DNA from: Thermoplasmata archaeon
GTDB taxonomy: Archaea; Thermoplasmatota; Thermoplasmata; GCA-020350865
Length of the DNA stretch: 32,401 nt
Assembly: GCA_020350865.1 (NCBI GenBank)
Contig: CP070726.1
Coordinates: 2,066,212 to 2,098,612, forward strand
Reading direction: 5' to 3'
The notes beneath the pieces are model-generated. The model saw only the letters and a list, made by a program, of their open reading frames with translations. It was not told the origin of the DNA and ran no database searches. Positions 19,001 through 24,369 of the stretch are shown here, piece by piece. Position numbers and translations under genes: made by a program. Position 1 is the stretch's first letter. Each line of letters begins with the position of its first letter.

Positions 19001-21303
19001 ATTAGGCAGATATCTAGAGTTCCTAACTCTTCCAGCGTATCAACGCCCTGGGCGAATAGGTCATAGCCAGGTGGTGTCACCTCGAGTGCGCTCTGGGTGA
19101 TCTCGATATCTGTATCTTGCAGCGGTTGTCCATCCAGTGCCCAGGTGATGTTGTCGTTGGTATCGTAGTTATTCTGGGTATAATACTGCACGAGCAATGC
19201 AGCATTGGTCACCCTCCCCACCAACCCCGTGGTATCGAACGAATCTATAAACATGGTTTTCCCGTTCTTCGGCACAGTGTAATAGCTATCATCGTCAAGT
19301 TTTAGGTCATCGATATTGTTGTTTGTGTTATCCAAGGGTCCTTTTGTCATGGGTTTAGAAAGACGGTTAGAGGTCATATCGGCCCCACCGAAATAAATAT
19401 ACGCCTTGTTCTCGCCGGGAGCACCCACAATGACATCGCAGTTACCGTCTACATTCATATCTCCTGTAGAGGAAACAGAATGACCGAACCTGCTGTTATC
19501 TGCAAATCCTGGTAGAAATACATCTGCATCCGATGCAGTTGCGGGTATGCTGCCGTCGCCAAAGAAGATGTATGCACGGCCCTTTGATACACCGTATTCG
19601 GGTGCCCCCACGATCACATCATCGTTACCATCATTGTCCACATCACCTGCTCCCGAAACAGCGGACCCGAACTCATCACCGAAATCCTCCCCTGTAATTA
19701 TATTCGTGGCCTCGGAGGCAACAAGTTGGCCGTCAGCATCGGCCTTTAATGTATCACCGTCAAAGATGTATACCGCCCCGAGATTCTGTCCACCGTTATA
19801 ACCGGGGGCACCAACGAGGATATCAGTTGTATTATCGCCCACAACATTCCCCGCGGCAACTGAACATCCGAACCTGTCATTTAGGGCGCTGCCGTTTATG
19901 ATGATATCTGCATCCCCCGCCGTAATACTACCCATGATCCCTGGCCCTCCGAAGAATATGTAGGCGGCACCGCAGGTTCCATTCTTTTTCTCCTCATATC
20001 CGAAGGTTATGAAATTGTCTTTCATGGTAAGGCACTGAGCAGAGATCCAGTCAGCGCTTCTCGGACTGCTGGATATGCGGAGCTCATCCATTGTGCCGTC
20101 CGTGAACCGCCATGCAGCGTTGAACCAGTCCATACAAACCATTAAATTGCCAAGGCTCCCCCCCGAAGGACCGTTGACATAAACGAAGGGTGTGTCGAAC
20201 TGTGTACCGTCAATATACAGTCGCCACTCGTTTACCGAAACGTCCCTGGTTGCCACCAAATAGTACCAAGTGTCCAGCTGAAGATTAGCACCATAGGTTC
20301 TCATCTCGTCAATGCCGTCTCCGTATTCATGGCCTATATCCACATCCAGGCCCGTGGCACCAGGGGTTAAAACAAGTAAATACAGCCAGTTTTCTGCCTC
20401 GGTTTCACCGCTGTCTCCGAACTGCATAATGGCATAGTCGTACGTTACCGGATCAGTATCGATATTTACCCACGCCTCCAGGGTGATATCCCCTGTTATC
20501 ATCAGCTGGGGGTCGTTTCCGAAATCCATGTAATCATCGTCCCCTTGAAAATCGTAGGCCCCGTCCACCATACCTGTGAAACCCCTGTCCACACCGCCGA
20601 GAGCAGTACCGTCGTGGCCGTTTGTAGTGGAGTCCGAAACGGGCCCCACCGAATCGTTCAGGTGCCAGACACCGACATAATCGCTATCATACGTCCCGCC
20701 CACATCCTGGACGCCAGGAGCAGCAGAATTATTGTAGTACATCCATATGTAATCCGAGTTCGAGTTCCCATCGATCTGCGTAACATTCACCCAGATATAG
20801 CTGTCACCCAAAGAATTCCATTCCTCGACGTGATATGCCAGCTCGGTGACACCGTCAGCGTCTATGAACCTCAGGTCGCTTGCATCAAGGTTCGTTTTTG
20901 CGTAATCGAAATTCGCAGGATTCAGATTGACCATTACCGGGAAGTTCGTCAGGTTCTCGTTTTGGCCGCTGTTATCAAAGGATAATCGCTTCCGGTAACT
21001 CCAGTTGTCGTTCCACCATCCACTGGCCTCTATTACAACACCGCTATAAGGCGCTCCTACTATGACATCATCATAACCGTCATCGTTGATATCGCCTGCA
21101 CTGGATACATTCCACCCGAAATATCGATCGTCAATTGCACCAGTTATGGTCCCTATTGGATTTGAGGTGGTTTCGGCTTCAGAAGACGGTGTATCATTAA
21201 GAATGAGGAACAAAACGAGAACAGACGAGAGTAATAGGATCAGTACCATACCTATTGCCAGTACTTTACTCACACTTCCTTTGTCCAGTTCATGCCTGTC
21301 CAT
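10093..21303 (-). CDS. Giant integrin-alpha-like surface protein 1: seven FG-GAP, LamG, 14 Ig-like repeats, cadherin-like, TM, Roadblock-like domain
   Basis: A 3736-residue membrane protein. Approximate residues: 14-36 signal or membrane segment; seven FG-GAP units near 62, 475, 543, 604, 803, 1053 and 1117; DUF2341 at 93 followed by a LamG-like domain to 414, inserted after unit 1; a second concanavalin-like insert between units 5 and 6; an APHP/NEW3-like domain at 1168-1298; five ~97-residue Ig-like repeats (PDPQETGGYVNISC, LPGGGY motifs) at 1300-1782; nine ~104-residue repeats at 1787-2732; two bacterial-Ig-like domains at 2733-2930; cadherin-like repeats at 2937-3508; membrane helix at 3515-3543; a cytoplasmic Roadblock-like domain at 3547-3678; then a charged coiled-coil-like tail ending in a short proline/acid motif, with no zinc ribbon. 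It follows GTPase C by 59 nt. That gap holds a weak GGGATGAT site and an AAATAAAAC stretch that could be an internal promoter. Surface location is well supported; a contact-sensing role is inferred. Confidence 0.88.
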   Translation of the reverse strand: MDRHELDKGSVSKVLAIGMVLILLLSSVLVLFLILNDTPSSEAETTSNPIGTITGAIDDRYFGWNVSSAGDINDDGYDDVIVGAPYSGVVIEASGWWNDNWSYRKRLSFDNSGQNENLTNFPVMVNLNPANFDYAKTNLDASDLRFIDADGVTELAYHVEEWNSLGDSYIWVNVTQIDGNSNSDYIWMYYNNSAAPGVQDVGGTYDSDYVGVWHLNDSVGPVSDSTTNGHDGTALGGVDRGFTGMVDGAYDFQGDDDYMDFGNDPQLMITGDITLEAWVNIDTDPVTYDYAIMQFGDSGETEAENWLYLLVLTPGATGLDVDIGHEYGDGIDEMRTYGANLQLDTWYYLVATRDVSVNEWRLYIDGTQFDTPFVYVNGPSGGSLGNLMVCMDWFNAAWRFTDGTMDELRISSSPRSADWISAQCLTMKDNFITFGYEEKKNGTCGAAYIFFGGPGIMGSITAGDADIIINGSALNDRFGCSVAAGNVVGDNTTDILVGAPGYNGGQNLGAVYIFDGDTLKADADGQLVASEATNIITGEDFGDEFGSAVSGAGDVDNDGNDDVIVGAPEYGVSKGRAYIFFGDGSIPATASDADVFLPGFADNSRFGHSVSSTGDMNVDGNCDVIVGAPGENKAYIYFGGADMTSNRLSKPMTKGPLDNTNNNIDDLKLDDDSYYTVPKNGKTMFIDSFDTTGLVGRVTNAALLVQYYTQNNYDTNDNITWALDGQPLQDTDIEITQSALEVTPPGYDLFAQGVDTLEELGTLDICLINTATGGQVNVFFDYVWIEVTTNAATPMVILNGSGDFGWSVSNGGDVNGDDVGDVIIGAPDLTGGTPGKVYVKYGDFQGFEEEVTGSIPFGWVQLVPATNPAVVSENSSYGSSTKSVEFNWTGGDLAEVKKVFPPASQVEVGTVEFSVSVSEVDLGPKFYCIIGNNTTANEITRVSFGTSVVGQEDFLRYFEGNGDGTGQYTNVQRYTADTWYHFRIVFDLTANRFDIYIDGELKVEGGRFTWDNTIPDFISFHQFNVGNNHIDYVDNVAWLTAGPEVSMTGAVPRDFFGYSVSDAGDIGGDGLDDIVVGAPNAQTNGSAYVFYGNALLPPVLLSSNANYTLVGEEAEDNFGASVSCAGDVDNDNQDDIIIGAPYYDDGTNINAGKAYIFFGPNVTYRPDLWINGSLDNVYQAVPSGAQINLTFISAGENAIWWILLQNDGNENDTFDFGIAANILAGWTWVLFDNGTKNMVNDGDSVYLAPGEMRNYTLNISSSAAAAPLDESSVEIGVLSQNGSTNDSVKAIARILPDLSPEITDVLEFPDPQETGGSVNITCNVTDDFGVSSVWVNITLPGGGYSNVTMGKGIGNQWFYKNAYVPLGLYQYTIWANDTSGNWNSSSGYGFTIQDTTLPKITMVLDVPDPQETGGYVNISCDITDNVMVGNVWVNISLPGGGYDNVSMVRGAGDQWFHNNTFAILGLHQYAIWANDTSNNWNTSSGYNFTIQDSTLPVITNVLDVPDPQEVNNWVNISCDVIDNTGVDTVWVNLTLPGGGYNNVTMAPGAVDRWFYNSSFAILGLYQYTIWVNDTTDNWNSSSGHSFTMQDTTFPVISNVLNIPDPQETGGYANISCDVSDDNGVFYVGVNLTLPGGGSMNLSMNKGADDQWFLNNTYTTMGLYQFTIWANDSTGNWNSSSGHGFTIQDTTLPEISNVSAKPDVQFIDGYVNISCDITDAVGVYGAWVNVTLPGGGNENLTLIQGSGGHWYINKTYTIIGVYQYTIWVNDTAGNWNKSSTFGFEVPNRGPSLSSGQVDPAAGYNDTWFNFTVTYTDLDNHLPDKITVNITNVGIFDMVEFDPLDIEYTDGKGYYLNVTGFQNGTPYSFHFAANDTIGNWTETAEIPGPQVLNTPPALLSPGVNPLSGMNTTYFNFTASYYDIDNDPPTNFTLNLTGPSGGTFDLLEVDPSDTDYSDGKEYYYNTTLSNGAYSFHFAASDSPGLWYETSEINAPMVGISNPILTNSEVVPISGYTDTWFNFTVDYSHPFNKGPDRTTLNLTGPSGGTFDLTEVDPSDLDYTDGKLFYYNVTGLAVGSYTFHFAANDTDGNWSESSVLGFDVVNRIPSLSAPQVNPTAGYIDTGFNFTVIYTDLDNHAPDTITVNITGLGIYGLIEADPLDINFADGKSYYINISGMPIGTAYTFHFAAKDSMGDWVESLEIEAPDVLNRGPTLSLIQVTPTIGYIDTWFNFTVTYADLDGHSPGTITVNITGVGIYPLAEIDPLDMDYTDGKEYFYNVSGFTVGVHDFHFAANDTVGGWTETGVLQFDVLNRGPTLSLDQVMPTIGYIDTWFNFTVTYTDLDGNAPGKTTVNITNRGTFYMVEVDSSDTDYTDGKEYYLNISGFQTGISYSFHFAANDTFGDWTESVEVMGPLVLNTPSFLISPGVDPISGTSSTYFNFTVTYMDADNQPPEKLTLNLTGPSGGSFDLMEVDPSDIDCSDGKLYYHNISGLTPGSYSFYFAANDSDGIWYESGTLGLGVINRIPLLSSPQVNPATGYVETGFNFTVTYTDLDNHAPDKISVNITGWGTFDLYEVDSFDTDYGDGKAYYRSVSGFGIGPYSFHFAANDTIGAWTDSGILLFDVINRAPGLSGDGVDPVSGYSDTEFNFTVTYTDLDNHAPDKITVNITNLGIFDPTEIDPSDTDYMDGKSYYVILSGIPTGTSYTFHFAASDTLGRWAPETPEIDAPDVHERNATLTSYDKEVKYSDNVLLNATLMQDGAPIAGEDVEYYIDVNDNAIFEPGELVGVSQTIADGSVSLAYPAMLVPGVYSYITVYPGVLYNVPNSTATLVVEPKPAAITAYDNIIEEGQSVILNATLEDEDGNSLPNQSIEFHVDRNKNSVYEGGELVGYGETDGNGYIETIHLPQLRTGTYPIRVNYIGSVNYSVTEGYAFLIIQNTTNNPPVIVTEVPDQIKLEDSPPWVLLLTPYESDIEDAGENLSWYLTGVNTSLYTVTGMNSTGDAFTFVPVENAFGNDEVTLWLVDSSGATTSQNLWVNLTPDNDRPKIESINPLTVHFDDDYTYFLYNYVSDIETPKEDLVLTTDDSEHTTVDGLTITFRYPESMLGETVNVLVTVTDAHGGSTSTIVIVKVSDDWVPELEKELPDVTLYEGETIVNAFDLDDYFSDPDGDALFYVTGQSYVTIDIDMETNVVNVTAPTNWYGSETVAFHALDPSKARVEDIVLITVLPINDVPSISDVPDLVVRFDQDCIFDLRPYISDEDNSDSELILSVIDPVTGLPIQGVDVDPNNNLGLLINLPESMNGSIVQLEIWVSDGLDSNFTTINITVSDDYPPELIIPLPDVSFEEDAELKNAFNISNFFVDIDDDYLIYTSGHDSINVTINPDGTVDFSAPVDWFGSEHVTFRAEDDSGALVEDTITVSVIPVNDAPTIAQIPEQFGEQGKIWVIDISELLFDIDNDIEDLILIVDSEYVSVVGHTLIFDYPMSVEGDTVTVTVSDGDLNSSVTLSVTVAKLETPSTGPLLLDYIFWILLIPIILAALFLGFTAYKRKVNAPYVEEVFLIADDGTLIAHNSLSLEEEIDRDILSGMLTGVKNLISDAFARGEGREKGLHKLEFGEKNILLEKGDHFFIALVFSGEENRPLLSTIKKVIKELEEKYGSVFEEWQGDMEVFVDTDDILEPLLSLDKLTKEEREQLKDARKRLKEAKELAIRELDIQLVDLLSQGHSEGLEDLPPPPEDWED
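13125..15945 (-). repeat. Nine tandem ~313-bp units (stalk repeats of giant protein 1)
   Basis: Unit starts lie near 15940, 15630, 15305, 14998, 14685, 14372, 14058, 13742 and 13432, a steady 305-325 bp period. Each unit carries a GYxDTWFNFTVTYTDLD-like core, a VDPxDxDYxDGK motif and FHFAANDT. Units 2 and 7 resemble each other more than their neighbours (an NTP opening and STYFNFT/TTYFNFT cores), as if a block of about five units had been duplicated. Confidence 0.88.
15960..17405 (-). repeat. Five tandem ~293-bp units (Ig-like repeats of giant protein 1)
   Basis: Units start near 17403, 17112, 16818, 16520 and 16230. Each encodes the order PDPQETGG, VNISCD, VWVN, LPGGGY, QW, YQYTIWANDT and GNWNSSSG. 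One related single unit is found at about 6275-6555 in the other giant gene. Confidence 0.85.
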
Positions 21304-21362
21304 CGGTTATCATCCCAACAAGTGTTTTATTTGTCTTTCAATTGCATTATCTTCGGATTCGA

Positions 21363-22217
21363 TCACTCCTTATCGATTCTCCCGATCACATTCATGTAGG
21401 CCCTCTTCTCCTCCTCCAGGCGCGCAGGCTCGATGCGGTCCGAGACCGCCTCGATCAGGAACTCCACCAGCTTTTCAAGGCCCTTAACCGTTGGATTTCT
21501 GAAATCCACTCCGGTCCTTCTGAACTGCATCCTTATGATGGCCATGGCAATATCCGTGTCCCCGAGGAGCTTGCAGAACATTGCCAGAATCTTGTCCTCC
21601 GCTTCTATTGGCGTAAGTCTTATCTGTGACTCGGCCGCAGCCATCCTCTTCTTCAGCTTTGCCATTATCTCAGTCGACTTGCTCCCGCCATTCCCCCAGA
21701 CGTCTATCATTGATTCTCCCAGGGCATGGAAGGCGCAATCCACATTATCGCCCGTCTTGGCGGAGGTGAGGTAAAAGGGAAAACCGTAGTCGGAGAGAAG
21801 CTCTTTGATTTCGTTTTTCCCGAATTCTTGAGAAAGATCGTTTTTATTGGCGAGAACGACAACGGGTATCTCCCCTGCCACCTGGAACAGCGAGAAAAGC
21901 CAGCGGTCAAATGATTCCAGGGTCTCCTTCCTTGTGAGATCCACCACGATGAAGGCCCCGTTGGCACCCTCGTAGGCCACCTTTTGAAGCTTTTCAAAGA
22001 ATTTCTGACCCAGGATATCCCATATCATCAATGTGAGGTTGTAGCTGGTGTTGTGGTTGTTGACCAGAATGGTCTTCTTCGTGGTTTTTGTCCCCAGGGT
22101 GGCAATGTACCTCTCGTCGAATCTGTCCAAAACGAACTTCTGGATGAGGCTGGTCTTGCCCACGGCAGCATCACCGATGAGGCACACCTTCATCTTCCAT
22201 GACTTGATATCTGCCAT
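21363..22217 (-). CDS. Rab-like small GTPase C with C-terminal helical domain
   Basis: A 284-residue GTPase. P-loop GDAAVGKTS at residues 15-23, switch I YIATLGTK, G3 WDILGQ, G4 NKND, G5 TSAK. The C-terminal ~85 residues (LTPIEAEDKILAMFC...AMAIIRMQF...FLIEAVSDRI) form the domain shared by GTPases A and B and, more distantly, D. There is no prenylation Cys and no membrane helix, so it is likely cytosolic. Its ATG directly follows the stop of GTPase B (TGAATG), and a GGAGG lies within the end of B, so translation is probably coupled. It sits immediately before the first giant surface gene. GTP binding and hydrolysis are well supported; the pathway is inferred from context. Confidence 0.92.
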   Translation of the reverse strand: MADIKSWKMKVCLIGDAAVGKTSLIQKFVLDRFDERYIATLGTKTTKKTILVNNHNTSYNLTLMIWDILGQKFFEKLQKVAYEGANGAFIVVDLTRKETLESFDRWLFSLFQVAGEIPVVVLANKNDLSQEFGKNEIKELLSDYGFPFYLTSAKTGDNVDCAFHALGESMIDVWGNGGSKSTEIMAKLKKRMAAAESQIRLTPIEAEDKILAMFCKLLGDTDIAMAIIRMQFRRTGVDFRNPTVKGLEKLVEFLIEAVSDRIEPARLEEEKRAYMNVIGRIDKE

Positions 22218-23084
22218 TCATGAGGCCTCCTCGTCAACCCTTCGAATCAGGCTCGCATAGGTTCTCCTCTCCCTCTCAAGGCGTGTTGCCTCAACACGGT
22301 CCGATACGGCATCGATTAGGTACTCCGAGACCTTTGTGAGGCCCTTGGCAGTGGGGAACTCGAAGTTCACTCCTGCCCTCTTGAACTGCATTCGTACGAT
22401 GGACATGGCAAAATCGGTGTCCTCGAGAAGGTCGCAGTACCGCGCTATTATCAAATCCTCCGCCTCCAAGGGTGTGAGCTTTCTGCCCATGGATATCTCA
22501 GTATCGAGATACCTCTCCATAACGCTTGGAGTCTCCAGATTTGCCCTTCCTTCCCCGTCAATCAAGTACTTGACCATGGTTTTTCCTATACTATAAAATG
22601 CATCATTGACATTCTCCCCCGTCTTTGCGCTTGTTAGGTAGTATGGAAAGCTGTAATCTGCAATCATCTCCTCGATTTCCGCAGTCCCGAACTCGGGCGC
22701 AAGATCGTTTTTATTGGCCAAAACAACAATGGGAATCTCGCCTGCCACCTCGTACAGAGAAAAGAGCCAGTGATCAAATGAATACAGCGTGTCCTTCCGG
22801 TTGAGATCCACCACAATAAACGCACCGTTTGCACCGGTATAAGCAACATTTTTAACCCTTGTGAAATGTCTCTGGCCCAAAACATCCCAGATGATCAGGG
22901 TGAGATTGACATTGCTGTCACCATTTCTGATGGAAAGCGTTTTTTTCGAGGTTTTCGTGCCCAGCGTGGTTATGTACTTGTCATCGAACTTGTCCACCAC
23001 GAATTTACGAATGAGACTGGTCTTGCCAACTCCCGCCTCACCGAGGAGGCACATCTTCAGCTTCAGCTCTCTGGTCTTGGTCAT
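22218..23084 (-). CDS. Rab-like small GTPase B with C-terminal helical domain
   Basis: A 288-residue GTPase. P-loop GEAGVGKTS at residues 15-23, switch I YITTLGTK, G3 WDVLGQ with catalytic Gln, G4 NKND, G5 TSAK. The C-terminal domain (LTPLEAEDLIIARYC...AMSIVRMQF...YLIDAVSDRV) is closest to that of GTPase C, suggesting a recent tandem duplication. ATG 23084 is preferred over the upstream GTG 23093 because a GAGGTGA site lies 5 nt ahead of it and it aligns the P-loop with the sister proteins. The gap to GTPase A is 13 nt. Confidence 0.92.
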   Translation of the reverse strand: MTKTRELKLKMCLLGEAGVGKTSLIRKFVVDKFDDKYITTLGTKTSKKTLSIRNGDSNVNLTLIIWDVLGQRHFTRVKNVAYTGANGAFIVVDLNRKDTLYSFDHWLFSLYEVAGEIPIVVLANKNDLAPEFGTAEIEEMIADYSFPYYLTSAKTGENVNDAFYSIGKTMVKYLIDGEGRANLETPSVMERYLDTEISMGRKLTPLEAEDLIIARYCDLLEDTDFAMSIVRMQFKRAGVNFEFPTAKGLTKVSEYLIDAVSDRVEATRLERERRTYASLIRRVDEEAS

Positions 23085-23097
23085 GTTTTTCACCTCT

Positions 23098-23946
23098 TCA
23101 TCCGATCCTGCCGATCAAGTCCGTGTACGCCTCTCTTTCCTTTTGCAAACGTGATGGATCCACACGGTCAGAGGCGGCATCTAACAGAAAACCCGCAACC
23201 GTGGTAAGCCCCTGCTGCGAGGGATGCATGAAATCGATACCCGCCTTTTCAACCTGGTCCCTGAACAGAGCCATGGCGAGGTCCGTATCCTTGAGAAGCT
23301 CGCAGTAACTCGCCATGATCATATCCTCCACCTCCAGGGCTGTGAGCTTCCCTGTGGGTTCCGGCCCCAGCTTCATTGATACTATCTTTGACATATCGAG
23401 CCTTGGCTTGGTCTTTACACCGGCCCAGGGTTTGACAATCATCTCGCCCAGTGTATTGAACGCATCATTCACGTTCTCTCCCGTTTTGGCGGAGGTGATA
23501 TAGAATGGAATGCCGTAATCATCGGTGAGTTCCTTTATCTCCTCGCATCCGAACTCGGGCTTCAGATCGCTTTTATTTGCCAAAACCACAACGGGGATCT
23601 CCCCAGTGACCTCGAACAGGGAATGGAGCCAGAGATCAAACGAATACAGCGTTTCCCTTCGGGTGAGATCCAGGACGAGAAACGCCCCGTCCGCGCCTTT
23701 GAATGCCGTCTTCTGGAGCTTTGAATGGCTCCTGGCGCCAAGAATGTCCCATATCTGAAGCTTCAAACGGCTGGTTTCATTGCCATTGTTGATCTCCAGG
23801 TGCTTTCCCATGGTCCTTGCACCTATGGTCACCACATACTTGTCATCGAAGTTGCCCACCACGAACCGCCTGATAAGGCTCGTCTTTCCCACTGCTCCGT
23901 CGCCGATCATACACATCTTCTTTCTTATTTCCCTGACTTCTGCCAT
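23098..23946 (-). CDS. Rab-like small GTPase A lacking the catalytic glutamine; first gene of the cluster
   Basis: A 282-residue GTPase. P-loop GDGAVGKTS at residues 15-23, switch I YVVTIG, G4 NKSD at 124-127, G5 TSAK at 151-154. The G3 motif is WDILGA: the glutamine that positions the attacking water in Ras and Rab proteins is Ala71 here (codon GCC), while B, C and D keep Gln. It may therefore hydrolyse GTP slowly, need a partner-supplied residue, or act as a long-lived 'on' subunit. The C-terminal domain (LTALEVEDMIMASYC...FLLDAASDRV) is shared. ATG 23946 is chosen because AGGTGA lies 5 nt upstream; GTG 23955 and ATG 23952 overlap that site. As first gene it is preceded by the divergent control region, with an inferred leader of about 110-120 nt. 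Confidence 0.9.
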   Translation of the reverse strand: MAEVREIRKKMCMIGDGAVGKTSLIRRFVVGNFDDKYVVTIGARTMGKHLEINNGNETSRLKLQIWDILGARSHSKLQKTAFKGADGAFLVLDLTRRETLYSFDLWLHSLFEVTGEIPVVVLANKSDLKPEFGCEEIKELTDDYGIPFYITSAKTGENVNDAFNTLGEMIVKPWAGVKTKPRLDMSKIVSMKLGPEPTGKLTALEVEDMIMASYCELLKDTDLAMALFRDQVEKAGIDFMHPSQQGLTTVAGFLLDAASDRVDPSRLQKEREAYTDLIGRIG

Positions 23947-24084
23947 TTCCATCACCTTTGCAAAGAGACCGATGGCCCTGACCCATCAGAACCCGGATAA
24001 CCATCTGGTCCGGTTCTCTCCTGAATTTTGCCTTTTTCCGGTCAAAACCTTGCTGATGACCTTTGTCCCCGAAATCCGATTGTA

Positions 24085-24095
24085 CTTTATATTAT
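24085..24095 (-). promoter_or_regulatory. TATA box of the GTPase/giant protein operon
   Basis: On the minus strand this reads ATAATATAAAG, a strong archaeal TATA match, with TTAGG in the place of a BRE just upstream. It would start transcription near 24060, leaving a leader of about 115 nt before GTPase A. Confidence 0.55.
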
Positions 24096-24096
24096 C

Positions 24097-24119
24097 CTAA
24101 TATTAATTACTAATATTAG
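24097..24119. promoter_or_regulatory. Perfect inverted repeat, operator candidate
   Basis: CTAATATTA and TAATATTAG are exact reverse complements (9 bp arms) separated by ATTAC. The element touches the BRE/TATA position of the minus-strand promoter, where a dimeric regulator could block or recruit TFB. Confidence 0.5.
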
Positions 24120-24140
24120 ATAAAGAGATACGACAAAAAA

Positions 24141-24267
24141 ATCAGGTTTGATAACAAAATAAGACACAAGACGCCGTCCTTAATTTATCCCCCTCAAACG
24201 GTGATCTCTCACTAAAAAGAAACGATAAAAAATATCAGGTTTGAAAATATAAAAAGCAAAAGACGTC
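24141..24267. repeat. Two copies of an imperfect ~35-bp direct repeat
   Basis: Copy 1 starts at 24141 and copy 2 at 24234, a 93 bp spacing. Both begin ATCAGGTTTGA, continue through an A-rich core and end near AAGACG, and looser similarity extends about 20 bp further upstream. Copy 2 contains AATATAAAAAG on the plus strand, which could serve as a second promoter for the plus operon. Confidence 0.5.
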
Positions 24268-24321
24268 ATATCGCCCGTCATCACCTCCACACAATGACCT
24301 GCCATACTTTACCCCCACACA

Positions 24322-24332
24322 AAACTTTTAAT
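24322..24332 (+). promoter_or_regulatory. TATA box of the GXGXG/FMN operon
   Basis: AACTTTTAAT is a typical archaeal TATA element. It predicts a start near 24353 and a short leader before the ATG at 24370. Confidence 0.55.
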
Positions 24333-24369
24333 CGTAAATTGCAGATACCGATGCAAGAGGATGGGAGCA

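Larger units (their letters stand above)
23947..24369. promoter_or_regulatory. Divergent intergenic control region between the GTPase/giant operon and the GXGXG/FMN operon
   Basis: About 420 nt with no gene and no tRNA-like structure that I can see. The 23947-24060 part is the probable leader of the minus-strand operon. The 24080-24270 part is very AT-rich and holds a palindrome, a minus-strand TATA box and two copies of an imperfect repeat. The 24290-24369 part holds the plus-strand promoter. Confidence 0.7.

Noticed and set aside
23947..24369. A tRNA or small RNA gene in the long intergenic stretch
   Set aside because: No cloverleaf arms or TPsiC-like motif seen; the region is AT-rich with promoter-type elements only.
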